Of a stretch of 64,000 bases of DNA, positions 12,842 to 21,921 are shown piece by piece (position 1 is the stretch's first letter; each line of letters starts with the position of its first letter). The DNA lies in contig NZ_SOBE01000002.1 in assembly GCF_004364285.1 (NCBI RefSeq), positions 620,001 through 684,000 on the forward strand, in the 5' to 3' direction. The translations under genes and the position numbers were made by a program. The notes beneath the pieces were generated by a model. That model was not told the origin of the DNA. It did not search any database and saw only the letters and a program-made list of their open reading frames with translations. This DNA comes from Frigoribacterium sp. PhB116. Its GTDB lineage: Bacteria; Actinomycetota; Actinomycetes; Actinomycetales; Microbacteriaceae.

Positions 12842-15118
12842 CTAGAGCGCGCGGCGGGCCGGCTCCACGTAGGTCGCCCACAGCCAGGCCGCGACCGCGA
12901 GCAGGGCCGCGACGAGGCTCGCCAGCAGCAGCGCCGGCAGCGGGAACGACGAGGAGGGGGCGCCCACGAACACGGCGGCCGCGACGGACACCCCCACCAC
13001 GGCCAGGACCGTGTAGACGCCCGGCGACCACGCCCACACGTGCCGTCCCGGCATCGAGCCGAGCGGCAGCAGCTGGACGACCAGGGAGCCGAGGCCGGCG
13101 AGGCAGACCGTGGCGAGGGCCTCCCGGCCGAGCTGCGGCCAGGCGCCCGGTGCGTCGACGAGGCCGTGCAGCACCCAGGCCGCAGCGGGGACGACGACGG
13201 TCGCAGCGAGCTGGACCGCCGCGGCGATGCCGCGGTCGCGCCGACCCGGGCTCCGTCCCGCGCTGACGGCGTGGCCGCCGCTGTGACGCACGGCGCCCAG
13301 GGTCCCGACGAGCAGCACGCCGAGCACGAGCGCGGGATCGAGGGAGAAGACCCGGGTGGCTCCGCAGGCGACCACCGCGGCCAGCAGCAGGCCGGGCGAC
13401 ATCCGGACACGGACGGCGAGGCCGAGGCGTCGGGCGACGAGCACCGCGGGGAGGACGACCACGAGGCCGTTCAGCACGACGAGCCCCAGCACGATCCCCG
13501 CGAGGAGACGCGCGTACTGCACCTGTCCGTCGACGCCCGCGGCCACGGCGATGGCGGCGGCGCCTCCTGCCAGGGCGAGGCCGGCGGCGACGCGGGGGTC
13601 GACGGTGCCCCGGTTGAACGAGGTGGGCAGCTCGGACGACCGGTTGCGACCGGTCAGGCGGGCTGCGCGGGGGCGGAGCCGGCCGCGGGCGGCGGCCGCC
13701 GCGAGCCGGGAGGGCCCCGCGACGAGGACGAGGAACAGCAGCGCCACCGCGGCGCCCAGCGGCCAGACCGGGCCGCCGAACGTCTGGGCGAGCGTGGGCA
13801 GACCAGCGCCGAACGTCGTCGCGGTCGCCCAGGTGCCGGTCTGCGTTCCCTGGCCGGCGCCGGGGGGCGTGCCGGCGCCTCCTTCACCGCCGGGTCCGGT
13901 CGGAGGAGGCGCGGTCGTCGACCCTCCGTCGGACGGTCCGGGGGGAGCGGTCAGGGGCGGCACCGGAGCGGGGGAGGGCGTCGCCGTCGCACCGGGTCGC
14001 GGCGTCGCCGTGGCACCCGGCGCGGCCGGGGCGGCGGCCGCAGCGCCGACCGTTACCCGCACGGCGGCGCTCGGCGGCCCGAAGTTCCCGGCCGGGTCGA
14101 CGAGGGCGGCCTGGACCAGTCGGTCACCGTCGGCGAGCTCGCTGCCCCCGGCGCTGCACGACCAGGTCCCTCCGCCCGAGACTGTCGCCTGGCAGACCGG
14201 CGTGCTGTCGACGTAGACCGTCGCGAGGGCCCCGGCCTCGCCCGTGCCGGAGACGCCGAGGGGCAGGGCCGCGACGCGCTGGCCGGACGTCGGGCTCGTC
14301 ACGACCGGCGCGGCAGGGGCGTCGCGGTCGACGGTGACGCTCGACGGCCGCGAGGAGGCGGAGACGGGGACGGCGGGCACGGCGGACGACGACTGCACGG
14401 CCCGCACGTCGTGGCGGCCGGAGGGGAAGCTCGCCGCGGGCAGCACGGCGAGCCAGCCGCCGTCGGCCGAGGCGGTCGCCGTCGCGGTTGCCCCCGAGTC
14501 CGAGGTCACGGTGACCACGGCGCCGGGGAAGGCGGTGCCGCCGAGCTTGGCGCCGACGAGCAGACCCGAGCCGACCGTCGGTGCGGCGAGGACCGAGAAG
14601 GAGGCGGAGGTCGCGGGATCGACGTCGGTGTGGTCGAGGTCGGTGACGACCACGGTCCAGCCCGCGCCGCTCGGGACGGTCGCCGTGCAGGTCCAGGAGC
14701 CGCCCGAGGTCGTCGTCACGGACGCACACAGGTCGCGGTAGGTGCCGTTGCTCGTGAGCGCGACCTTGACACGGGCCCCGGGGGTCGCGTCGCCGGAGGC
14801 CGTGACGGAGCCCGTCGGGCTGTCGGCCACCGGCCCGACCGTCGGGGCGACGGGCGTCGGGCCGGGCGTCGGGGTCGGCGACCCGAGCTGGGGCGACGGC
14901 GTCTGCGTGGGGGCCCCCGCCGCCTCCACGGGGCCGACCGGCCCGCCCGTCACGGCGAGCCCGGCCAGCACGGTCCCCAGGACGAGCAGCCACGCGAGCC
15001 GAGCCCGACGGGTGCGTCGGCGCACGCCGACCGCGCGTCCGGCGACGGAGGCGGGACGCGGCGAGGGAGAGGTCGTGGTGTCGAGCACTGCTCCCCATTC
15101 AGCACGGTGCGTGAGCAC
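12842..15118 (-). CDS. Large exported protein with Ig-like repeats and a multi-TM C-terminal half
   Basis: This 758-residue protein has a long basic leader and a signal or anchor helix near residues 42-58. A Pro/Thr-rich stretch and three or so bacterial Ig-like beta-sandwich segments follow (for example APVVTSPTSGQRVAALPLGV), then a Pro/Thr/Gly-rich linker around residues 360-430. The C-terminal 330 residues hold roughly eight to ten hydrophobic helices. It is probably a cell-surface protein held by a polytopic membrane domain; function is not recognised. The start could be the GTG at 15088, which has GGGGAG just upstream, rather than 15118. It is divergent from lemA. A long overlapping opposite-strand frame is a composition artefact. 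Confidence 0.75.
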   Translation of the reverse strand: MLTHRAEWGAVLDTTTSPSPRPASVAGRAVGVRRRTRRARLAWLLVLGTVLAGLAVTGGPVGPVEAAGAPTQTPSPQLGSPTPTPGPTPVAPTVGPVADSPTGSVTASGDATPGARVKVALTSNGTYRDLCASVTTTSGGSWTCTATVPSGAGWTVVVTDLDHTDVDPATSASFSVLAAPTVGSGLLVGAKLGGTAFPGAVVTVTSDSGATATATASADGGWLAVLPAASFPSGRHDVRAVQSSSAVPAVPVSASSRPSSVTVDRDAPAAPVVTSPTSGQRVAALPLGVSGTGEAGALATVYVDSTPVCQATVSGGGTWSCSAGGSELADGDRLVQAALVDPAGNFGPPSAAVRVTVGAAAAAPAAPGATATPRPGATATPSPAPVPPLTAPPGPSDGGSTTAPPPTGPGGEGGAGTPPGAGQGTQTGTWATATTFGAGLPTLAQTFGGPVWPLGAAVALLFLVLVAGPSRLAAAAARGRLRPRAARLTGRNRSSELPTSFNRGTVDPRVAAGLALAGGAAAIAVAAGVDGQVQYARLLAGIVLGLVVLNGLVVVLPAVLVARRLGLAVRVRMSPGLLLAAVVACGATRVFSLDPALVLGVLLVGTLGAVRHSGGHAVSAGRSPGRRDRGIAAAVQLAATVVVPAAAWVLHGLVDAPGAWPQLGREALATVCLAGLGSLVVQLLPLGSMPGRHVWAWSPGVYTVLAVVGVSVAAAVFVGAPSSSFPLPALLLASLVAALLAVAAWLWATYVEPARRAL

Positions 15119-15326
15119 CTGTCAATCGGTCGCGCGGACCAGTTCGCGACGACGGTCCGGCATCCGACAGGTGATGTCGAGAGTTCCCCCCGAAGACGCC
15201 CTGTCCACGGGGAGCCCCCATCCGGCGCATTTATAGTGGCCCACGCATCGACGTGACCCTCGACCGGCATCCCGAGGACGACCGCGACGCGTCCACCCGA
15301 GCCGTATCCCCAAGGAGTCACCACCC

Positions 15327-15908
15327 ATGCAACCGGCCCTCATCGCCACCCTGGTCGCCGTCGGGATCATCGTCCTGCTCGTCGTGATCGCCGGCATCTA
15401 CCTCTGGTCGACCTACAACAGCCTGGTCACGCTCAAGGTCCGCGTCGACGAGGCGTGGAGCGACATCACCATCCAGCTGAAGCGCAGGGCCGACCTGATC
15501 CCGAACATCATCGAGTCGGTCAAGGGCTACGCGTCGCACGAGGCCAAGGTGTTCCAGAACGTCACGGAGGCGCGGGCCGAGACCCTGGGTGCGCAGACGC
15601 CCGCAGAGGCGTCCGCCGCCGAGGGGCACATGCAGACGGCGCTGAAGAGCATCTTCGCCGTGTCGGAGGCCTACCCGCAGCTCCAGGCGAGCCAGAACTT
15701 CCTGCAGCTGCAGTCCGAGCTCGTCGACACCGAGGACAAGATCCAGGCCGCACGCCGCTTCTACAACGGCGGCGTCCGCGAGTTCAACACCAAGACGCGC
15801 ACGTTCCCGAACACGCTCTTCGTGAAGCGCCTCGGCTTCACCGAGCGCGACTTCTTCGAGGTGGCCGAGCCCTCGGCCATCGCCGAGCCGCCGCGCGTCC
15901 AGTTCTAG
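15327..15908 (+). CDS. lemA: LemA family protein
   Basis: LemA proteins are small membrane proteins of unclear function with one N-terminal helix facing outward and a helical-bundle domain. Here the helix spans residues 5-27. It is followed by the family motifs YNSLVTLKVRVDEAWSDI, LKRRADLIPNIIESVKGYASHE and the C-terminal FYNGGVREFNTKTRTFPNTL. The length of 193 is typical. AAGGAG precedes ATG 15327. lemA lies 27 bp upstream of htpX, a frequent pairing in bacteria that suggests a shared membrane-protein quality-control role (inference). Confidence 0.95.
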   Translation: MQPALIATLVAVGIIVLLVVIAGIYLWSTYNSLVTLKVRVDEAWSDITIQLKRRADLIPNIIESVKGYASHEAKVFQNVTEARAETLGAQTPAEASAAEGHMQTALKSIFAVSEAYPQLQASQNFLQLQSELVDTEDKIQAARRFYNGGVREFNTKTRTFPNTLFVKRLGFTERDFFEVAEPSAIAEPPRVQF

Positions 15909-15935
15909 CGCCGCGCCTCCGCCAGGGCTCCTGCC

Positions 15936-16841
15936 ATGTACTCGGCCATCGCGCGGAACAAGCGCAACACGGTCTTCATCGTCCTCATCTTCCTGCTCAT
16001 CGTGGGCGCGCTGGGCTTCGCCGCCTCCGCCCTCTGGAACAGCCCCTCCATCGGGTTCGTCGTCCTCGTCGGCGCCGCGGTCTACGCGTTGATCCAGTAC
16101 TTCGCGGCCGGTCGCCAGGCGCTCTCGATGAGCGGCGCGCAGGAGGTCGACGCGACGACGGCACCGCGTCTCTGGCGGACGGTCGAGAACCTGTCGATCA
16201 CCATGGGCATGCCGATGCCGAAGGTGTACGTCGTCGTCGACCCTGCCCCCAACGCCTTCGCGACCGGGCGTGACCCCGAGCACGCGGTCGTCGCGGCGAC
16301 GACGGGCCTGCTCGCCCTGATGGACGACGCCGAGCTGCAGGGCGTCATGGCCCACGAGATGGGCCACGTGAAGAACTACGACATCCGGGTCTCGACCATG
16401 GTCTTCGGCCTGGTCGTGGCCGTCGGGTTCCTGGCCGACGTCCTGCTGCGCATGTCCTTCCTCAGCGCACTCACCGGGGGACGCAACAACAACAACGGGA
16501 ACGGCGGCGGGGGCTCGAACCCCGTGTTCCTCGTGCTCGGGCTCGTCGCGATGATCATCGCGCCCCTCGCCGCCGCGGGCGTCCAGGCGGCGGTGTCCCG
16601 TCAGCGCGAGTACCTCGCCGACGCGACCGGGGCGCTCACGACCCGCCACCCCGAGGGGCTGGCCAGCGCGCTCGAGAAGCTCGGCGCCTACGGTCGCCCC
16701 ATGCAGCAGCAGAGCACCTCGATGTCGCACCTGTGGATCAGCGACCCGATGAAGCCGGGCGTCATGGACCGCCTCTTCAGCACGCACCCCCCGCTCGCCG
16801 ACCGGGTGGCTCGGCTGCGCGAGAACGCGACGCGCTTCTAG
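15936..16841 (+). CDS. htpX: Zinc metalloprotease HtpX (M48)
   Basis: HtpX is an integral-membrane zinc protease that degrades misfolded membrane proteins. The 301-residue product has two N-terminal membrane helices, the zinc motif HEMGH in MAHEMGHVKNYD near residue 145, two central hydrophobic helices separated by an Asn/Gly-rich loop, the third metal ligand in QREYLADATGA, and the C-terminal STHPPLADRVARL block. It follows lemA in the same direction and probably shares its transcript. Its stop codon overlaps by 4 nt the stop of the convergent glycosylase gene. Confidence 0.96.
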   Translation: MYSAIARNKRNTVFIVLIFLLIVGALGFAASALWNSPSIGFVVLVGAAVYALIQYFAAGRQALSMSGAQEVDATTAPRLWRTVENLSITMGMPMPKVYVVVDPAPNAFATGRDPEHAVVAATTGLLALMDDAELQGVMAHEMGHVKNYDIRVSTMVFGLVVAVGFLADVLLRMSFLSALTGGRNNNNGNGGGGSNPVFLVLGLVAMIIAPLAAAGVQAAVSRQREYLADATGALTTRHPEGLASALEKLGAYGRPMQQQSTSMSHLWISDPMKPGVMDRLFSTHPPLADRVARLRENATRF

Positions 16842-18106
16842 TCGGGGACGGGACCCGCGCCGGAGCCCGAGGTCACGCCGGAGCCCGAGGCCTGGACGGC
16901 GGGCATGAGCTCGTCGGCGAGGTCGCCTCGAGGGACGACCTCGACCCCGTCGAGCCCTTGCCAGGAGGCGGCCCGGCCGAGCAGCGCCGCGAGGCGCTCG
17001 ACGTCGACGGGCAGGTCACGCTCGTGCCACGACGCCTGCACGCGCAGGACGCCCGCCTGCCGGTCGCTCTTGAGGTCGACGCGGGCGACGAGCTGGTCGT
17101 CCTGCAGCACGGGCAGCACGTAGTAGCCGTGCACCCGCTTCGCCTGGGGCGTGTAGATCTCGATGCGGTAGCGGAACCCGAAGAGGCGCTCGGCCCGGGG
17201 GCGGTGCCACACGACGGGATCGAACGGCGACAGCAGGGCGTCGGCGTCGAGCCGGCGGGGCAGCCGTGCTTCGGCGTGCAGCCACGCCGGGGACGTCCAC
17301 CCGTCGACCGTCACCGGCCGGACGACGTCGGCGTCGTGCAGCTCGCGGAGGGCCGGCACCACGTCGACCGCCTTCAGCCGCCAGTAGTCGGCGAGGTCGG
17401 AGGCGGTCGCGACGCCGGAGGCGCGGGCTGCGTGGGCGACCAGCTGACGGTGCGCGTCGGCCCGGTCGACCTCGACGCCGAGGACCGCGTCGGGCAGGAC
17501 CTGGTCGGGCAGCGCGTAGACGCGCTCGAAGCGGCGACGGCCGGCGCTCACGAGCGAGCCCACGCGGAAGAGCGCCTCGAGCCCGCGCTTGACGTCGCCC
17601 CAGCCCCACCACGGGCCGGTGCGGGTCGGCGACGGGAACAGGTCGGCGTCGTGCTCGACCAGGCTCGCGGGCAGCGGGCCCTTCTCGCGGATCTCGTCGA
17701 GCAGCCAGCGGGCCATCTCCGGCTTCGTCGAGAGCCAGGAGCCCTCGTCGGCCCGCCAGCGGCCGTCGTAGTGGCGCATCCGCCACCGCATGAGCGGCCA
17801 GGTCGCGACCGGCAGGATCGCCGCCTCGTGCGCCCAGTACTCAACGAACCGGCCGCGAGGCGCGAACACCAGCCGGTCGAGCGCGTCGCGGTCGTACTGG
17901 CCCAGCCGGGCGAAGACGGGGAGGTGGTGGCTGCGCTCGAAGACGTTCACCGAGTCGATCTGCAGCAGACCGAGCCGGTCGACGAGACCGGTGAGCTGGC
18001 GGGTGCCCACGGTCGTCGAACCCGGGGCCGCCGTCGGCCGGCCGAGGCCCTGCGCCGCCAGGGCGACACGGCGGGCGAGGGCAGGGGAGAGGCGGTCACG
18101 GGGCAC
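16838..18106 (-). CDS. YcaQ/AlkX-type DNA glycosylase (HTH_42 winged-helix protein)
   Basis: This family (HTH_42, formerly DUF1006) includes DNA glycosylases that excise bulky alkyl adducts and unhook interstrand crosslinks. The 422-residue protein has the diagnostic N-terminal LGLLQIDSVNVFERSHH, where the catalytic QxD motif (Gln-Ile-Asp) marks the AlkX/YcaQ subgroup, followed by EYWAHEAAILP and a tandem winged-helix body containing LLSPFDPVVWHRPRAERLF and RVDLKSDRQAGVL. It is a single minus-strand gene convergent with htpX and divergent from the AI-2E exporter gene. The function is family-based; the substrate here is untested. Confidence 0.88.
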   Translation of the reverse strand: MPRDRLSPALARRVALAAQGLGRPTAAPGSTTVGTRQLTGLVDRLGLLQIDSVNVFERSHHLPVFARLGQYDRDALDRLVFAPRGRFVEYWAHEAAILPVATWPLMRWRMRHYDGRWRADEGSWLSTKPEMARWLLDEIREKGPLPASLVEHDADLFPSPTRTGPWWGWGDVKRGLEALFRVGSLVSAGRRRFERVYALPDQVLPDAVLGVEVDRADAHRQLVAHAARASGVATASDLADYWRLKAVDVVPALRELHDADVVRPVTVDGWTSPAWLHAEARLPRRLDADALLSPFDPVVWHRPRAERLFGFRYRIEIYTPQAKRVHGYYVLPVLQDDQLVARVDLKSDRQAGVLRVQASWHERDLPVDVERLAALLGRAASWQGLDGVEVVPRGDLADELMPAVQASGSGVTSGSGAGPVPD

Positions 18107-18221
18107 GGTGCGAGGCTAGCCGTGACCTCCGACGTCGGGCGGTCCGCGCCTCCTCGACGCATGCCGAGCGGGGCATGGACGGCGGGGCGGATCACCACCG
18201 GGCCCGCCCTACACTGAGCGC

Positions 18222-19400
18222 ATGATGCGCCGCAGCAGGCTCCCCCGGGGAGTGGCCGAGAAGGTGACCGACCCGAGCGCCCCCTCGGGGTGGGCGCCCG
18301 ACCCGTCGGTGCCGCGCGGCATGGTGATCGCCGGCGCGTGGTCCTGGCGCATCCTGCTCGTGGTGGCGGTCGTGGCCGTGTTCGTCTGGCTGGTGATCCA
18401 GCTCCGCATCATCGTCATCCCGTTCCTGGTCGCCCTGCTCGTCTCGGCCCTGCTCGTCCCCTTCTCGGGGTGGCTGCAGCGGCACCGCTGGCCGAAGTGG
18501 GTCGCGGTAGTCGTGAGCCTCGTCGGCTTCCTGGTGGTCGTCGCGGGGCTCTTCACCCTCGTCGTGCTCCAGATCGTGGACGGCTGGCCGATGCTGCGCG
18601 ACCGGTCCGTCGCCTCCTACGGCGAGCTCAAGGACTTCCTGCTCGCGTCGCCCCTCCACCTCACCGAGGGGCAGCTGAACAGCTACGTGAACGACGCGGT
18701 CGCGGCGCTGCAGCAGGACAGCCAGCCCCTGCTGCGGGGCGCGCTGTCGATCGGCTCGACGGCGGGCCACGTCGGCGCGGGGCTCGTGCTCATGCTCTTC
18801 ACGACGATCTTCCTGCTCGTCGGCGGCGGCGAGATCTGGCGCTGGGTGGTCAGGCTGTTCCCGCGTGCCGCGCGCGAGGCGGTCGACGGCGCGGGACGCG
18901 CCGGCTGGCTGACGCTGACGAACTTCGTCAAGGTGCAGATCTTCGTGGCCTTCGTCGACGCCGTCGGCATCGGGCTCGGCGCCCTGCTGCTCGGCTTGCC
19001 TCTCGTCGCGCCCATCGCGATCGCCGTGTTCCTCGGGTCGTTCGTGCCCGTCGTCGGCGCCGTCGCCACCGGGGCGATCGCGGTCGTGATCGCGCTCGTC
19101 TACAACGGCTGGGTCGTCGCGCTGCTGATGCTCGCCGTCGTGATCCTCGTCCAGCAGATCGAGGGGCACCTCCTGCAGCCCTTCGTCATGGGCAGCGCCG
19201 TCAAGGTGCACCCCCTCGCCGTCGTCTTCGCCGTCGCGGCCGGCGCCCTCCTCGCCGGCATCCCCGGAGCGCTCTTCGCGGTGCCCGTCATCGCCGTCCT
19301 GAACGTCATGATCGGCTACGTGGCGAGGGGCTCGTGGCGCACGACCCCCCGACCGACGTCCGCCGACGTCACCTCGCCCGGAAAGGCCACGGATGTCTGA
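18222..19400 (+). CDS. AI-2E family transporter
   Basis: This 392-residue polytopic protein has the AI-2E exporter layout: about eight hydrophobic helices with an early pair (residues 40-80), a cytoplasmic or extracellular insertion (DRSVASYGELKDFLL), and a C-terminal block with LGSFVPVVGAVATGAIAVV and the family signature QQIEGHLLQPFVMGSAV. Members export autoinducer-2 or act as ion antiporters, and sequence does not separate these. The N-terminal 35 residues are hydrophilic. The 3' end overlaps the threonine dehydratase start by 8 nt, so the two are likely co-transcribed. Confidence 0.9.
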   Translation: MMRRSRLPRGVAEKVTDPSAPSGWAPDPSVPRGMVIAGAWSWRILLVVAVVAVFVWLVIQLRIIVIPFLVALLVSALLVPFSGWLQRHRWPKWVAVVVSLVGFLVVVAGLFTLVVLQIVDGWPMLRDRSVASYGELKDFLLASPLHLTEGQLNSYVNDAVAALQQDSQPLLRGALSIGSTAGHVGAGLVLMLFTTIFLLVGGGEIWRWVVRLFPRAAREAVDGAGRAGWLTLTNFVKVQIFVAFVDAVGIGLGALLLGLPLVAPIAIAVFLGSFVPVVGAVATGAIAVVIALVYNGWVVALLMLAVVILVQQIEGHLLQPFVMGSAVKVHPLAVVFAVAAGALLAGIPGALFAVPVIAVLNVMIGYVARGSWRTTPRPTSADVTSPGKATDV

Positions 19401-20631
19401 CCTCACGATCGCCGGTCCCACGCTGCTCGAGATCGAGGAGGCGCGCGAGCGCGTCTCGCGCGTCGCCCGCGTCACGCCGATGGAGAGCTCGCGGTTCCTC
19501 GCCGAGCTGCTCGGGTCGCCGGTGCACCTCAAGTGCGAGAACCTGCAGCGCACCGGCTCGTACAAGATCCGGGGCGCCTACAACCGCCTGACGCAGCTGA
19601 CCGACGAGGAGAAGTCGCGGGGCGTCGTCGCGGCGTCGGCCGGCAACCACGCCCAGGGCGTCGCGTTCGCCGCCCGCGAGCTGGGCATCGCCGCGACGAT
19701 CTTCATGCCCGTCGGGGTCGCCTTGCCCAAGCTGCAGGCGACGAGAGAATACGGCGCCGACGTCGTGCTCAGCGGCCACGACGTCGAGCAGGCGCTGCGC
19801 GCTGCCGCCGAGTTCGCCGCGAGCACCGGCGCGGCCCTCATCCCGCCGTTCGACCACCCCGACGTCGTCGCGGGCCAGGGCACCCTCGGCCTCGAGATCC
19901 TCGAGCAGGTGCCCGACGTCGACACGATCATCGTGCCCATCGGCGGCGGCGGCCTGATCGCCGGCGTGGCGAGCGCGGTGGCGCAGCAGACCGCGCGGAC
20001 CGGGCGCTCGGTCCGCGTCATCGGCGTCCAGGCGGCCAACGCCGCCCCCTACGCCGTGTCGATGGCGAGCGGCGTCCGCACCGACATCACGGCCCTGCCG
20101 ACCATCGCCGACGGCATCGCGGTCGCCCGTCCCGGCGTGCTCAACTTCGAGATCGTGCGCCAGACCGTCGACCAGGTCGTCACGGTCGGCGACGACGACA
20201 CGGCCCGGGCGATGCTGGTGCTGCTCGAGCGCGCCAAGCTCGTCGTCGAGGCGGCCGGCGCCGTGGGCGTCGCCGCGGTGATGACCGAGCAGGTGCGCGA
20301 CCTCGGCACGACCGTGATCGTCCTCAGCGGCGGCAACATCGACCCGCTCATGATGGAGAGGGTCATCAGCCGAGGGCTCGCCGCCGCCGAGCGCTACCTC
20401 AAGCTGCGCGTCGGGCTGCCCGACCGGCCGGGGCAGCTGACCCGGGTCTCGCAGATCCTGTCCGACGCCAACGCGAACGTCGTCGAGGTGCTGCACACAC
20501 GACACCAGCGGGGCCTGCAGATCAGCGAGGTCGAGCTCGAGCTCAGCGTCGAGACGCGGGGACCGGACCACGTCGAGGACGTCCTGCGCCGCCTCCGCGA
20601 GGCCGGCTTCACGCCGAACGTCGACTTCTAG
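19393..20631 (+). CDS. ilvA: Threonine dehydratase (threonine ammonia-lyase) with C-terminal ACT domain
   Basis: The enzyme deaminates L-threonine to 2-oxobutanoate with pyridoxal phosphate, the first step toward isoleucine. The 412-residue protein shows the PLP-lysine segment RTGSYKIRGAYN, SAGNHAQGVAFAAREL, the glycine-rich phosphate loop IGGGGLIAGVA, and LSGGNIDP. The last 80 residues form one ACT domain (LPDRPGQLTRVSQILSDANA). A single ACT domain and about 400 residues fit the TdcB-like/short IlvA form, so biosynthetic versus catabolic use is not settled. It overlaps the upstream transporter gene by 8 nt. A very strong terminator follows. Confidence 0.94.
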   Translation: MSDLTIAGPTLLEIEEARERVSRVARVTPMESSRFLAELLGSPVHLKCENLQRTGSYKIRGAYNRLTQLTDEEKSRGVVAASAGNHAQGVAFAARELGIAATIFMPVGVALPKLQATREYGADVVLSGHDVEQALRAAAEFAASTGAALIPPFDHPDVVAGQGTLGLEILEQVPDVDTIIVPIGGGGLIAGVASAVAQQTARTGRSVRVIGVQAANAAPYAVSMASGVRTDITALPTIADGIAVARPGVLNFEIVRQTVDQVVTVGDDDTARAMLVLLERAKLVVEAAGAVGVAAVMTEQVRDLGTTVIVLSGGNIDPLMMERVISRGLAAAERYLKLRVGLPDRPGQLTRVSQILSDANANVVEVLHTRHQRGLQISEVELELSVETRGPDHVEDVLRRLREAGFTPNVDF

Positions 20632-20653
20632 GCGGCCGCACCCCGCCCCGGGC

Positions 20654-20695
20654 ACGACGGAGGCCCCTGCTCAGCCGAGCAGGGGCCTCCGTCGT
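20654..20695. terminator. Strong bidirectional terminator between ilvA and greA
   Basis: A perfect 19-bp inverted repeat with a 4-nt loop (AGCC), built on ACGGAGGCCCCTGCTC, lies between the convergent ilvA and greA genes, so it can serve both. Confidence 0.92.
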
Positions 20696-20741
20696 GGTCG
20701 GCCCCGAGGTCGGGGACCGTGTGGCTCAGGGACCGCGTCGA

Positions 20742-21236
20742 TCAGGGGACGTACGTCTCGACCGCGGTGACCGCGACCGTGATCTCCTTGCCGTTCGGGG
20801 CGGTGTAGCTGGTCGTCGTGCCGACCTTGACCCCGTTGATGGCCTGGCCGAGCGGGCTCGTCTCGCTGTAGACCGAGAGGTCGCTTCCGGGCGCGATGAT
20901 CTCGCGGTTGCCGAGCAGGAACGTGCTGGGGTCGCCGGCGATCGTCGCGGTCACGACGGTGCCGGGGCCGACGATGCCGTCGGCGGCGGTGGACTCGCCG
21001 ACCGTCGCGTGCTTGAGCAGGTTGATGAGGGTGCGGATGCGCGCCTCGATCTTGCCCTGCTCGTCCTTCGCGGCGTGGTAGCCGCCGTTCTCCTTGAGGT
21101 CGCCCTCCTCGCGGGCGGCCTCGATGCGGCCGACGATCTCGGCTCGGCCCTCGCCGCTCAGCGTCTCGAGCTCGGCCTGGAGGCGGTCGCGGGCGTCGGG
21201 CGTCAGCCAGGTGGTGGCGTCGTTGTCTTGGCTCAT
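20742..21236 (-). CDS. greA: Transcription elongation factor GreA
   Basis: GreA rescues backtracked RNA polymerase by stimulating cleavage of the nascent RNA. The 164-residue protein has the N-terminal coiled coil (LTPDARDRLQAELETLSGE, REEGDLKENGGYHAAKDEQG, holding the acidic tip residues) and a C-terminal FKBP-like domain (SPLGQAINGVKVGTTTSY). Length and motifs are typical. It is monocistronic: a T-tailed terminator separates it from the upstream DUF4307 gene and a bidirectional hairpin follows it. Confidence 0.96.
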   Translation of the reverse strand: MSQDNDATTWLTPDARDRLQAELETLSGEGRAEIVGRIEAAREEGDLKENGGYHAAKDEQGKIEARIRTLINLLKHATVGESTAADGIVGPGTVVTATIAGDPSTFLLGNREIIAPGSDLSVYSETSPLGQAINGVKVGTTTSYTAPNGKEITVAVTAVETYVP

Positions 21237-21324
21237 GGTGTCTCCGTCCGTGCGGCGGCCTGCTGGTGCGGCGGCCCTGTCCGCGGGAGCGGGAGCCGCG
21301 CGCCCGGTCGGGGCACGCCCACCG

Positions 21325-21355
21325 AAAAAAGGAGACCGGCCGAGTGGCCGGTCTC
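21325..21355 (-). terminator. Rho-independent terminator after the DUF4307 gene
   Basis: A perfect 10-bp stem (GAGACCGGCC / GGCCGGTCTC) with a 4-nt loop is followed on the minus strand by a run of six T. It is a textbook terminator 17 bp after the DUF4307 stop. Confidence 0.92.
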
Positions 21356-21372
21356 GTGGGTGTCCGCGCAGT

Positions 21373-21852
21373 CTACGGAAGCCAGCACTCGTAGATCAAG
21401 CCTGTCACGGCGCGTTCGCTGGTCGCGAGGGAGGTCGTGTAGGTGGTGGAGTACGTGCTCGAGGCGGGCAGGTGCACGACCTTCCAGCCCACGATGCTGA
21501 ACTTCTGGTTCTGCGCCTGGACGGCGCAGCTGACCTCGGCACCCGGCGGCGTGCTGATCGTGTACTGCACGTCGACCGCGCGGTCGTCGAGCACGGTGTA
21601 GCCCACGTCGGTGCTCTCGAGCTTCGCGCCGTCGCCGTCGAAGGCGGCGAAGACGACCCACGCGGCGAAGACCACGACGAAGGAGGCGGCGACCGCGACG
21701 GCGATCCAGCGCCCGCGACGACGGGTGCCGCTGCTGCGACCGTAGCGGGCGTCGAGCCTGGCCGTCTCGCCGTCGAGCAGGCCGTCGGAGGCGCCGCCGA
21801 CGGGCTGCTCGGGCGCAGCGGCCGGCGATGGTGCGGGGGGCATGGACGCCAC
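21373..21852 (-). CDS. DUF4307 domain-containing membrane protein
   Basis: This 159-residue actinobacterial protein of unknown function has a disordered Pro/Ala-rich N-terminus, one transmembrane helix around residues 50-70, and an extracytoplasmic domain with the family features DVQYTISTPPGAEVSCAVQAQN and IYECWLP. DUF4307 genes usually lie between greA and mca, as here. It is divergent from mca with 69 bp between starts, so the promoters share that space. Confidence 0.88.
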   Translation of the reverse strand: MASMPPAPSPAAAPEQPVGGASDGLLDGETARLDARYGRSSGTRRRGRWIAVAVAASFVVVFAAWVVFAAFDGDGAKLESTDVGYTVLDDRAVDVQYTISTPPGAEVSCAVQAQNQKFSIVGWKVVHLPASSTYSTTYTTSLATSERAVTGLIYECWLP

Positions 21853-21921
21853 GGGAACTCCGTCCGATTATCCTTGTGCTGAGGGTAGCAACGTCTGCCC
21901 TGCACGAATTGTGAGGAACCC

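Noticed and set aside
13040-15256. Plus-strand frame of 738 codons antisense to the Ig-like membrane protein
   Set aside because: Low-complexity Arg/Gly/Ala composition, while the minus-strand frame has a signal sequence, Ig-like segments and membrane helices.
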